A DNA stretch of 64,000 nucleotides. It comes from Granulicella sapmiensis (GTDB lineage Bacteria > Acidobacteriota > Terriglobia > Terriglobales > Acidobacteriaceae). Positions 32,192 to 41,412 of the stretch are shown here, piece by piece. The stretch's first letter is position 1. The number at the start of each line of letters is the position of its first letter. Under the pieces are notes generated by a model, which saw only the letters and a list, made by a program, of their open reading frames with translations, had not been told where the DNA came from and did no database searches. Location of the stretch: NCBI GenBank assembly GCA_026225395.1, contig JAMFSR010000035.1, forward strand, positions 62,001-126,000. Reading direction: 5' to 3'. Position numbers and translations under genes: made by a program.

Positions 32192-35100
32192 TCAGCCTTC
32201 GCTTTCCGCCGCGATGTCTAGCGCCGGCGCGTAGTTTCGATCGAGTTCAAGCACTTCCTGCAACATCTTCGATGCTTCCTGACGCTTGCCGAGACCGAGC
32301 ACAGCCTGAGCCTGCAAGAATCGGCCTACAACCTTGTGACGAAGCACTGAATCTTCTTCAAAGAGAAGCATTGTGGGAAGAGATGTAGCGAAGTAATCGA
32401 TCTTTGGCTCCTGTTGTTCCAAATCATGACCGTATGCGCGGATCCGTTCGAACAGCGTTGTTGCTTCTTCTTTGCGTCCAAGCTCTTTCAAAGCAAGAGC
32501 GCTCCAGTAAGTCATCTCCGAGACCGTTTGCACCTGCATCTGTTGAAAGTCACTGCGCTGTTGTGCCGCTCGCTCCCAATGCGCGGTTGCCGCGGTGAAA
32601 TCGCCTGTGGCGGCATGCGCACTGCCAAGCCAGTAGTCGACCATGCTGCGGTTAGCTAACAGATGCATGGTTTCGCTGAGGCTCGCGGGAGGATTGGAAG
32701 CGGCGTGAAGTCGCGCGATCGCCTCCACGGCGTTACCCATCGTTAATGCTTTTCGAGCCAGGAGGACGTTCGCTCGCACATACTGGCCCAGCGCCAATCC
32801 TTCGCCACCCTCCCATGGGCCAAACTGCCGTGAGAATAAAACTTCCAGAGCTTGCTGCGGTTTGCCTGTTGAGTTGTAGAGAGTGGCGAGTTCCACGCTG
32901 AGATCATCCCGAAGGGCGACGAGAGGTTCTTCGGACTGGAGCGTGGCGAGCCTGTGTTCAGGCACCTCACCTGTTCGTTTCCTCAACTGATCCTGCTCAA
33001 AAAGAATGCGGGCATCGTGGGGCGCCAGCGCTCGAGCGCAGGCGAACGCTACCAGAGCAGCGTCGGCATCGTGCCGTACATTGAAATATGCAAATCCGAG
33101 ATTGCGCCAAGCCGTTGGAAAATCAGGATCGAGCTGGGTGGCACGTTGCCAGAGAATGATGGCTTCTTCATAGCGTCGGCGATCGTACAGCAGGTTTCCC
33201 AGATAGTACGGTGCGCGCGCGTCGGAGGGGCTGCGTTCGGTGGCACGCTCCAGCATCTGCAGCTCTTCAAGCCGACTTGGAAAGACATAGTCTGGACTTG
33301 CCGCCGCTGCCTGCCGATATGCGTGAACGCTTTCGTCGTGCCGTTGCATCCGTTCCAGTGTGTCGGCTCGCAGATAAAGCAATAGCGCGGGTGTTCCATC
33401 GTTGCCGGACATTGGCGGCGTTTGCAGCACGGTGAGCGCTTCCTCAAGCAGGCTGGCGCGCACAAGGTCGAATGCGAGATCAAGACGCCTCTGGCCATCC
33501 TGCGGAGCCATACCTGTCTCCAAGAAGCGGCTGAAGATATCGAGAGGATCAAGACGACGAGTTGCCTGCAACAGCTCTTTCGCTTCCTGCATGCGTCCGA
33601 GTCGGGTCTCTACGACAGACTTCAAGTTGCGAGCATTGAGGTTGTCCGTATCGGCTCTCAACGATCTATCAAGATGATCAATTGCTCGCTCCCATGCACC
33701 GCGGCTGCAGTCGATCTCCGCAAGACGGTGATACGCAGGGCCCCGCCAGGCCGCATTCCATGTGCTCTTGTAGAACGCCTCGTAGGCTTCTTCCACTCGG
33801 TCCTGCGCATGGAGTGCGAGGCCCAGGTTGTAGTGGGGCTCGCCGTCGTATGGGTTTGGATTGCGACACGTCGTTCGGGCGATTGCGGTCCGAAGGTAGG
33901 CCTCCGCCTTTTGAAACTCACCTCGACGAAAATGGAAGCGTCCAAGCGCCGCATTTGCACGGCTGTCGCCGCTGTCTCTGCGAATTGCTTCGAGCCAATA
34001 GATTTCAGGACGCCGCGTTGGATGGCGGTATTGTTCCAGGTGCAAGCCCGTCAAGAACAACTCATCTGAACTTTCGACTTCCTGTGGCGGCGGAGGCTCT
34101 ATCGCTACCTCCGGCTTGGCTACCGATACGATCTTCGACGGCACATAGCTCAGCAGGCTTCTTCCACCTTGTTCCAGAAGGATCTCGATGCCATGTGTGT
34201 CACCCGCGATGGGAACGTTGTAATGCAATGGCGTATCTGCCTGAAAATTTGTCGTTAATCGGACGATCTCCCGTTTATTGAGACGAACGGTCAGTATGCA
34301 TCCTGGCAGGTCGGAGGTCGTCTGCGCGTGTATGCAGACGCCGATGGCGGTGTCTTCAACCCGTACCGCAGCATCGACATTGGCGAGATCGGGTATACCG
34401 ATCTCGCTGATTGGATACCAATACTGGCTGAACGTTTTTGTCTCACCAGGGGCCAAGAAAGAGAAGTCAGGTTGGTTATCCGTATAAACGCCGGACATCA
34501 GTTCCACGTAGGGGCCATCTGCGTCCGTCAGGCTACGGTCCCAGGCATAGCCGAATTCATGATTGCCCCACGTCCATTGTTTTTTGCCGGGAGAGATGTG
34601 ATGGTTTGCCACTGCGACAGTGCCTGCCCGCGCCTGATGATCGTACCCACCGAAGAAGTCGCCGCGCGAGCCGACGATCATGTAGCTGGTTGGCACTGGG
34701 ATATTCGCATACCAGCCCAGATCGTTGGCGGGGTAAGTACCATCCGGCACGAATTGTTGCGGCATCTCCGCTGCAGGCACACCTGTTCGCGCACGCTCGC
34801 CGTAATCAATGCCGTAATACTTTCCCTGACTGAGCGGATACTCCGTGACGGCCCGCTTTGCGTGGTCTGCGGCAAATCGGACGTCGCGCGGGAAAAACGA
34901 TTGATATTTCTCATGCACACGCGTGGCCATGTTAGCCCACCAGAGAAACGTCTGGGTATCATGAGTCCGGTTATATAGTCTTACCCGAACTTCCAGGATG
35001 GCTTTTCCTGGTCTCAGCCGCAGACCGTGCATGCCCTTCATCCGCGCCATGGGATCGTGGTCGCTACACCACACAGTCACGGCGCCATCGTCTTCCCTCT

Positions 35101-35587
35101 CGATGGCGCATTCCACAGGCATGTATGTAGCTGGACGATGATGCTGGGGCCAGTTGAACTCGACCCCACCGGAGATCCATGGACCGGCGAGGCCTACCAG
35201 CGCTGGTTTGATCACATTCTGCCGATAGAAGAAGTCGTAGCCGTTCCTCTTATCGAGCCCCACATGAATGCGTCCGCCAATCTCAGGCAAGACCATGAGG
35301 CGGAGAAATTCGTTTTCAAGATGGATCGCCTCCCAGACCTTCGGCCGTGGTGTCGTTTCGATAGCATCGATGACCGGAAGAGGGTAGACCCGCCCGCTGC
35401 TCCCCTGATAGACACGGGATTCCAGGAAGAGTGGATTGATATCCGGCTTGGCTGGAGTATAGGTCAACAACGTTACGGGCTCGTCCCAGACCTTGACCGC
35501 ACCAGTCTCTGTCACAGGCGCAGAAGGTAACTGCAAGTTCGTCTCCGCATAGGCTAACTTTTCGATCGGCAAATGTCCTTTCAGCAT
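32192..35587 (-). CDS. DUF5107 domain protein with long TPR array
   Basis: The 1131-residue protein has no signal peptide. Residues about 10-450 form a beta-sandwich of the galactose-mutarotase-like class, with DUF5107 segments such as VWEAIHLENEFLRLMVLPEI, GGRIHVGLDKRNGYDFFYRQ, HHRPATYMPVECAIER and HHISPGKKQWTWGNHEFGYA. Residues about 500-1125 are tetratricopeptide repeats (for example HYNLGLALHAQDRVEEAYEA and PTAWRNLGFAYFNVRHDADA). Related proteins occur in carbohydrate loci, but a reaction is not assigned here. It lies nine bases after GH38 and two bases before the sugar porter, so it works with them. GAGG precedes the ATG. Confidence 0.85.
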   Translation of the reverse strand: MLKGHLPIEKLAYAETNLQLPSAPVTETGAVKVWDEPVTLLTYTPAKPDINPLFLESRVYQGSSGRVYPLPVIDAIETTPRPKVWEAIHLENEFLRLMVLPEIGGRIHVGLDKRNGYDFFYRQNVIKPALVGLAGPWISGGVEFNWPQHHRPATYMPVECAIEREDDGAVTVWCSDHDPMARMKGMHGLRLRPGKAILEVRVRLYNRTHDTQTFLWWANMATRVHEKYQSFFPRDVRFAADHAKRAVTEYPLSQGKYYGIDYGERARTGVPAAEMPQQFVPDGTYPANDLGWYANIPVPTSYMIVGSRGDFFGGYDHQARAGTVAVANHHISPGKKQWTWGNHEFGYAWDRSLTDADGPYVELMSGVYTDNQPDFSFLAPGETKTFSQYWYPISEIGIPDLANVDAAVRVEDTAIGVCIHAQTTSDLPGCILTVRLNKREIVRLTTNFQADTPLHYNVPIAGDTHGIEILLEQGGRSLLSYVPSKIVSVAKPEVAIEPPPPQEVESSDELFLTGLHLEQYRHPTRRPEIYWLEAIRRDSGDSRANAALGRFHFRRGEFQKAEAYLRTAIARTTCRNPNPYDGEPHYNLGLALHAQDRVEEAYEAFYKSTWNAAWRGPAYHRLAEIDCSRGAWERAIDHLDRSLRADTDNLNARNLKSVVETRLGRMQEAKELLQATRRLDPLDIFSRFLETGMAPQDGQRRLDLAFDLVRASLLEEALTVLQTPPMSGNDGTPALLLYLRADTLERMQRHDESVHAYRQAAAASPDYVFPSRLEELQMLERATERSPSDARAPYYLGNLLYDRRRYEEAIILWQRATQLDPDFPTAWRNLGFAYFNVRHDADAALVAFACARALAPHDARILFEQDQLRKRTGEVPEHRLATLQSEEPLVALRDDLSVELATLYNSTGKPQQALEVLFSRQFGPWEGGEGLALGQYVRANVLLARKALTMGNAVEAIARLHAASNPPASLSETMHLLANRSMVDYWLGSAHAATGDFTAATAHWERAAQQRSDFQQMQVQTVSEMTYWSALALKELGRKEEATTLFERIRAYGHDLEQQEPKIDYFATSLPTMLLFEEDSVLRHKVVGRFLQAQAVLGLGKRQEASKMLQEVLELDRNYAPALDIAAESEG

Positions 35588-35596
35588 GATGCATCC

Positions 35597-38500
35597 TCAT
35601 CTTCGATGTGTTGCGGCAATATAGTTCTTCTCGGTGGTGTCAGTACGCTTCAGCGTGTCATAGAGCGGCTGGGCAGGACGTACCTCAGGATTTTCTCGCG
35701 CCACGGAGATTGCAAGAATACGAATTTTGTCATTCTTGGGAAGAACCAGCGTCGTGCCATGTGGCGGCAGATCCATCGAATAGGCAAAGAGATAGCTGTA
35801 TTCATAGGGTTCATTGAGTCCATCTGGCGTGTGATGATGCGAGGTGTACCACGCCAGAGCAGCAGGTTTGATGTAACCGGGCGCGAGGCCGATATAGTCC
35901 TCCGGATAGCGCGGCGACCACCAGGGTGATCCACGATAAGTCACATCGTTCCATGTCGAGTGATTCGCAGAGACCGCCCAGTCCTTGCGTAAAGGAACCG
36001 GAGACGCCACGTCAGCAACCACGACGCTGTCAGGAGCATGCTTCCACAAACGCGTGTCCCATTGACCGACGAAGCCTCCCCAATTCTCAATCGTGAACTG
36101 GGTCGAGTAAGTGCCTGCTTTGAAGACCGCTTCCAGATCGCCGTCCGCCGAAGCCGCCAGCAGATAAACCTTATTGAAGTCACCTGCGGGAAGTTGAATT
36201 GTCTGACCCTGCGCAATCACGGCGTCGGGCTTACCCGTCGCAGCTGGAACGAGTTGAAAGTCGACGCCGTTGAAGTTCAGATCTTTGGATAGCATCTCGG
36301 CCGGCAAGGCATCTCCTTTAGAGTCGAAGCCACCAACAGATTTCGTATCATCATTGCTGGCCGCTGCAAGATCATATTTGAGCTCGACGGGCCGAGATTC
36401 AACCGCATTGATCTGCGCCGGAGCCGAACCGAGACGGATAGCAAACGTACGCGGCTGATAGGCGTGGAACGATGTTTCGAGTACGCCATCGACCACCTTC
36501 GCCGGTCCAACCGGCAGCTCCTGGCCATTGACTTCGCGTGCTGAGACAATCGGTCCTGCGAACTTGATCTTGACGCCGGGCGCAGCGTTGCCATCGAGCT
36601 CAACCATGCGCAAGACGACTTCATCGCTCATCTCGGCTTTCTTGAGAGCGAGAATCCTGATATGCGGATTATCGATATTCACCAGCGAGAAGCGGCGACC
36701 CAGAGTTCCTGGATGCCGTTCGGTAGTGAAGCCTACCAGAGGAGTGCTGAGGCGATACGCCTGCCAATCGGTCTGGCTTTCGCGCCAATCGCCCGCGTGC
36801 CCGGCGAGTCCGTAGAGAATTTCGTGATGTCCCCAATCCTGATTAAGCTGATCGGGGAAATCACCTCCGGGCCCAGGCAATGGAACTCCTGGCGTGCGAA
36901 TCAACGTAAGCCGAATCGTATTGTCCGTGCGCTTGTCGGAACCGTTCTTCGGACCGGTAAGAATCGTGGTGCCGTAGGTGCCACTCTTGTCCGTCAGATC
37001 GATCCAGTGGTGTGAAGCAACTTCAAACTGGCGATCAAAAGCAGTCGACCTCTGAACCGTGCCGATCTCCCAATTGTAAGTCGCCATCGGATTGGTATCC
37101 GAAAGCGGAAAGACAGCCTTGACGTTCGCCGAGAGCGTTCGCCAGTCGATAACATCACTGAACTCAACGCGATTGCCGGCGTCGCCCGCCGCGAGACGGA
37201 TGGTTTGCACAAACTTGGATCCTTCGGTTTCGCGCGAAACCTCAATTGCGACACGGGCTGGGCCATTTTCAACGATGCGTATCTTGGCCGGTCCGCTCAC
37301 ATAAGCACGAGGAGCAGCCTGCTCCTGATCGAAATCCATATTCCACGCCGGCCATTGCTTTGGGGCGTCATTGGAAATCGCAAGCCGCATGGGTGCAGAA
37401 AGCAGTTCCTTGCTAAGTAACTTGTCGAAGATGCTGCTCACATCGCCGGCCGCGTCGAGCACGACGCGATAACGCGCATTCTCTAAGGAAGAATGTGTAA
37501 CCTTCAGTTCCGTCGAGGGTTCCGATGTCGCAGTATGGACCTCATACACGGCGTACCCAACAGACGGCGTCTTAGCGAGAAAAAGTACCTTGCCGTCTTC
37601 CATCTGTGCGGGAGCTTCTTTGCCGTCGGGACCGAGAACCTTCACAGCCTTCGGAGTTCCATCGGGAAAGTTGATCTCAGCTTCGACGATATCTTCGCGC
37701 GCGATGTTGAGCGAGTTGTAGACGACCACAGGAATGCCTCGGGTCTCAGTGTTCAGTGCCGATGCAACAGCTTCCGTGGCGCTGGTCAGCACATCGGCAA
37801 ACTGGTTTAGCGCAATGACGTCATCGTTCCACACAAATTCGTACGCACGCGGATTGGCGGTGCCAGCGGCCGTGTCGTGAAACTGGCCGCCCAGGACCAG
37901 AGTCCATGCATCGTTCAAGCGCTGCTGGGGATAAGGCCTTCCACCCATCCACGCCGCGGCCACCGAGGCCTTTTCAGCGCTATCGGCAAGGATCTCGTTC
38001 TCGCGGTTCCAGCGCTTGTGATAAGCCTCCGAAGTAAGTGAGCCGGCAGAGTGATTAATAAGTTCCAGATCGCCTTTGTAGCGTGGCATCTTCGAGGTCA
38101 TGTCGGGCTTGATATCTTTGAACATCTGGTCAGCCGTCGCTGTAAGGACGCTTACAGAACCATCACCCACACGAACCGGATTGCCATTCCTGTAGTCGGA
38201 GGGACGCTTGGTCGCGTGCGAGCCGGAAGGATCGTTAGCAGGCGGCAGGACGATCGACCCCCGTGTGGCCAATGCCTCAAGGAACTTTACCGACTCTTCG
38301 TCGGTGGCACCACCAATGTCACCGGTACCAATGTAGTGATAGTCGGCGTAGACGCCACTCACTTTGCCGTCAAGATTGATACGCGAAACCCAGTCCGTTA
38401 TACCGCTGCTCGCACCGAAGACCTGTGAAGACTTTGCTCCTGCTGGAAGTGCAGGCGGCGCTTTGCTCAAGTCGTAGCGGATTCCACCAACATATTCCAG

Positions 38501-39175
38501 TGGGTTCAACGCCGCTACAACGGTCTCGCCATCGGTCCCCTCCCAAAGCCCCACATTGAAAGGAATGCCGTCGGGCGTCTGTTCAGGCGAGTTCGGTCCT
38601 CCAACGTGCGGCGCAGGCTGCCAGTCCGTGCCGAGCTTCTGCGTCGAAAATCCCTTGAGGCCGGCGTGAGCAATGATGGTAGGCAGCGACGCTGGAAATC
38701 CAAAGCAATCGGGCAGCATGTATTCATTGCTGGCCTTGCCGAATTCCTTGCGGAAATATGTATTGCCGTAGAGAATCTGCCTGAGGATCGATTCCGGGCT
38801 GGGAAGATTCACGTCGCCTTCTTCCACCGAGGAACCCGCGGGAAACCATCTGCCCTCGGCGATGTACTGCTTCATACGCTCATAATCCGCCGGGTAATAC
38901 TCCTTCATCAACCGGTAGCGGTTCGATCCCGTCCAATTAATGACATAGTGCGGATACTTATCGATGTAGTAGAAGTTGACCTTCAGGGTTTTCAGAAGAT
39001 ACTCGCTGATCGACTGCTGAAAATCCCAACGCCATTGTGTATCGAGATGCGCGTACGGAACCACATACAGGGTCGGCTGCTTTGTAAGGTCCGGTACTTT
39101 CGAGGTTTGAGCTCGCGCAGCAAATGCCGCACCTGCAAGAACTATCGGCAAAAAACACTTCCACGAATGCGGCAT
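35597..39175 (-). CDS. GH38 alpha-mannosidase, exported
   Basis: The 1192-residue protein has a signal peptide (MPHSWKCFLPIVLAGAAFAA to RAQ). The GH38 catalytic domain opens with PYAHLDTQWRW, giving two zinc ligands (His43 and Asp45), and contains MLPDCFGFPASLP with the nucleophile Asp156. A middle three-helix domain (HSAGSLTSEAYHKRWNREN) and the large beta-sandwich C-terminal region of GH38 follow; extra sheet sequence extends the end beyond the usual length. It is expected to remove alpha-mannose from glycans in the periplasm or outside. It is the first gene of the operon running down to 27189. GGGAGG and AAGGG precede the start. Confidence 0.9.
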   Translation of the reverse strand: MPHSWKCFLPIVLAGAAFAARAQTSKVPDLTKQPTLYVVPYAHLDTQWRWDFQQSISEYLLKTLKVNFYYIDKYPHYVINWTGSNRYRLMKEYYPADYERMKQYIAEGRWFPAGSSVEEGDVNLPSPESILRQILYGNTYFRKEFGKASNEYMLPDCFGFPASLPTIIAHAGLKGFSTQKLGTDWQPAPHVGGPNSPEQTPDGIPFNVGLWEGTDGETVVAALNPLEYVGGIRYDLSKAPPALPAGAKSSQVFGASSGITDWVSRINLDGKVSGVYADYHYIGTGDIGGATDEESVKFLEALATRGSIVLPPANDPSGSHATKRPSDYRNGNPVRVGDGSVSVLTATADQMFKDIKPDMTSKMPRYKGDLELINHSAGSLTSEAYHKRWNRENEILADSAEKASVAAAWMGGRPYPQQRLNDAWTLVLGGQFHDTAAGTANPRAYEFVWNDDVIALNQFADVLTSATEAVASALNTETRGIPVVVYNSLNIAREDIVEAEINFPDGTPKAVKVLGPDGKEAPAQMEDGKVLFLAKTPSVGYAVYEVHTATSEPSTELKVTHSSLENARYRVVLDAAGDVSSIFDKLLSKELLSAPMRLAISNDAPKQWPAWNMDFDQEQAAPRAYVSGPAKIRIVENGPARVAIEVSRETEGSKFVQTIRLAAGDAGNRVEFSDVIDWRTLSANVKAVFPLSDTNPMATYNWEIGTVQRSTAFDRQFEVASHHWIDLTDKSGTYGTTILTGPKNGSDKRTDNTIRLTLIRTPGVPLPGPGGDFPDQLNQDWGHHEILYGLAGHAGDWRESQTDWQAYRLSTPLVGFTTERHPGTLGRRFSLVNIDNPHIRILALKKAEMSDEVVLRMVELDGNAAPGVKIKFAGPIVSAREVNGQELPVGPAKVVDGVLETSFHAYQPRTFAIRLGSAPAQINAVESRPVELKYDLAAASNDDTKSVGGFDSKGDALPAEMLSKDLNFNGVDFQLVPAATGKPDAVIAQGQTIQLPAGDFNKVYLLAASADGDLEAVFKAGTYSTQFTIENWGGFVGQWDTRLWKHAPDSVVVADVASPVPLRKDWAVSANHSTWNDVTYRGSPWWSPRYPEDYIGLAPGYIKPAALAWYTSHHHTPDGLNEPYEYSYLFAYSMDLPPHGTTLVLPKNDKIRILAISVARENPEVRPAQPLYDTLKRTDTTEKNYIAATHRR

Positions 39176-39267
39176 TCCCTTTCATCCCTCCCACGTCTTC
39201 CCTGTGAACCCAAAAGAAGCATCCGGACAGACTGCTTTCTAACGCCATTGCGTCACCCTCACGGTCT

Positions 39268-39283
39268 GCATGAGGCTTCATGC
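39268..39283 (-). terminator. Weak hairpin after the heparinase-like gene
   Basis: GCATGA-GGCT-TCATGC forms a 6-bp stem 20 bases after the stop codon of the upstream gene and about 90 bases before the GH38 start. It lacks a T-run, so terminator function is uncertain. Confidence 0.35.
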
Positions 39284-39303
39284 ACAAGCTCTTTCCGTCG
39301 AAT

Positions 39304-41322
39304 TCAGGCGAACTCTATCCCCCAATTGCCCTTGTCGGTTGGAGCGGTTGACGTGAGCAGCACGCGATAGATGGTTTTTCCCCAACGACTGACTAGCCAA
39401 TCGTCCGTTAAGTCGATCTTTTCGATGGACGGACTAATCAGCGCTGAGTTGTAGCTGATGGAAACGCCGTGGGCCGATGTATCGGCCGGAGCGAATAGCA
39501 CCTTTCCCTCGGGTGCTCGTGAAGGAACACAGGGGGTCATGAAGGAGAGCTGTACGCTGGCTTTCTTATGCAGCTTAAAATCTTCATTCAGGCGAATGCG
39601 GTTCGCCACGCGGTCAAGCGTCAGCGTCCGTTTCCAGTAACCAACTCCAGCTTCATCCGGATAGGCAGTAGCAAGGTTCATCGAGACAGAAGCGCTGGAA
39701 TCATCCATCGAATAACGAAGATCGCTGGCCCGATACTGAGGTTTCTTATTACTCTGCATCACCTCTCCGATGGTGGGTAGATTGTGATATGCAGACTGCA
39801 CCGAGAATTTGTAGCGCGGTGCGGTATAAGCTTCCGGCCCAATATCAATAAAAATCGGATTGCCGTCGTGAAAGACGATGAAGCTTCCCGAGTCGTTGTG
39901 GCCATGTGCCCGCTGGTTTGGAGCCGCCTGCATCGCGAGATAAAAGCCATCGGTCGATTCTCCCTTGACCCGCGCAGTCATGAGGCCGAGATCGGGATAC
40001 CATGAGTCACGCACCAGAGCATCTCTCTTCTCAGCAGCGATCGCTTTCGCCGAAACAAGGACGCATGGAAGCACTCTCCCTAAATGTCCCTGATCATCCG
40101 TAACGGGTTCTCCGCGAAGCGCGGCCGCAGAAGCATTGAAGGATCCATAAGCCTGCAGTGTGCTGTCGTCGATGGCGGTACCGATGAGATAAAGAAACTC
40201 TCCGGACTCCTCCATCTTTGGAGGTGCGTCGCCATAGTCCACGAACCATGGCCCATTGATATGGACATCCGCAATGTAGCGAAACATCTTACGAACGAAC
40301 GGATTGGTGAGCGGATTACCCGCGCGCCCCGTGGCCGAAGTAAGTAAGGTGCAGCAATCAAAGTAAGAACCCGGCGATACGTTCCAGTAGCCAGGGCCTT
40401 CCTGGCAGCAGGCGTCAGGCGAGTAGTCTTCGAGATACTGATCGACACTGCGACAAATCTTAAGAATGGCCGCCTTGCGCCGGTTCGGATCAGGCTCAAG
40501 CAAAAGATTCGCGGTCAACCAGTTAGACCCGATCCACGGTGTCCAGTTGTTCAAATGGTGCTTTTCGTTTTTGTATTCTTTGAACATCCACAAGAAATCG
40601 TCGCGTTCAAAAGCAGGATCGAGGATGCGTCGCTTGACTTCAACCTCAATGCGACGCGTGATCATCGGGTTCACCTGATCTAGCTGCTCGCCAAGCAGAT
40701 AGTGGATCCAGGACATGACAGCCCCTGCATCGGCGGCAAAAAGATCGACGATCGGCTCCTGAACGTCAGGCAATCCGGAACCGGGATGCACTCGCTGCAG
40801 GTTAAGATGAGCCGGAAGGCCCCAGAACGTCTCTTCGCATTCCAGCCAGACGCCGTTGACAATTTCATCGATAAAACGGCCTTTGCCTTCTACACACTCC
40901 CCGAGCACAAGGTCCAGCAGGCGCGTACGTCGTATGAAGAAGTAGTGCTCAAAATGCGAGCGGTTTCCGGTGCGCTTGTATTCAAGAAAAACGGTAGCCG
41001 GAAGCGACTCCCAAGCCGTTCCGTTGATCTTTTCAGCGCGTGCTACAGCCTTATCGGCGACCTCTTTATGCACCTTCTGCCACGCTTCGCGCTCAGCCGC
41101 TTTAGGATATGGGTGCCAGGCAGAAGCAGAGATCAATGACCTGGACAGTAGTTCCGGTGTAAACGTAGAAGTAAGCAGGTTCTTCGGTTTTTCAAGACGG
41201 CTTGTACCTGCCTGTCCATTGCTTCCAGCTTCCTTGAGCAGTTCACCCATTGCAAATGGCAGGTGTGCGCTGCCGAGCAGCATCGCCGCGCCTGTCAACA
41301 TCTCTCTGCGATTCATCGTCAT
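39304..41322 (-). CDS. Heparinase II/III-like polysaccharide lyase family protein, Tat signal
   Basis: The 672-residue protein has a twin-arginine signal (MTMNRREMLTGAAMLLGSA). An (alpha/alpha) toroid fills residues about 60-370, with NNWTPWIGSNWL and CCQEGPGYWNVSPGSYFDC, and the Hepar_II_III sheet domain follows with RAHGHNDSGSFIVFHDGNP, IFIDIGPEAY and AYHNLPTIGEVM. The His of HGHND and of YHNLP are the usual metal or catalytic positions. Such enzymes beta-eliminate uronate-containing glycans (heparin, alginate, glucuronan or exopolysaccharide); the exact substrate is unknown. The ATG at 41316 is an equally good start. Confidence 0.87.
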   Translation of the reverse strand: MTMNRREMLTGAAMLLGSAHLPFAMGELLKEAGSNGQAGTSRLEKPKNLLTSTFTPELLSRSLISASAWHPYPKAAEREAWQKVHKEVADKAVARAEKINGTAWESLPATVFLEYKRTGNRSHFEHYFFIRRTRLLDLVLGECVEGKGRFIDEIVNGVWLECEETFWGLPAHLNLQRVHPGSGLPDVQEPIVDLFAADAGAVMSWIHYLLGEQLDQVNPMITRRIEVEVKRRILDPAFERDDFLWMFKEYKNEKHHLNNWTPWIGSNWLTANLLLEPDPNRRKAAILKICRSVDQYLEDYSPDACCQEGPGYWNVSPGSYFDCCTLLTSATGRAGNPLTNPFVRKMFRYIADVHINGPWFVDYGDAPPKMEESGEFLYLIGTAIDDSTLQAYGSFNASAAALRGEPVTDDQGHLGRVLPCVLVSAKAIAAEKRDALVRDSWYPDLGLMTARVKGESTDGFYLAMQAAPNQRAHGHNDSGSFIVFHDGNPIFIDIGPEAYTAPRYKFSVQSAYHNLPTIGEVMQSNKKPQYRASDLRYSMDDSSASVSMNLATAYPDEAGVGYWKRTLTLDRVANRIRLNEDFKLHKKASVQLSFMTPCVPSRAPEGKVLFAPADTSAHGVSISYNSALISPSIEKIDLTDDWLVSRWGKTIYRVLLTSTAPTDKGNWGIEFA

Positions 41323-41412
41323 CTTATTGATCGCTTCATCCCTTCTTAGCCCTTGAAAAGTGTATTGCTGAAAAACTTTCGTTTCGTCGTAACTCAGTGG
41401 CTGAATATGGCA

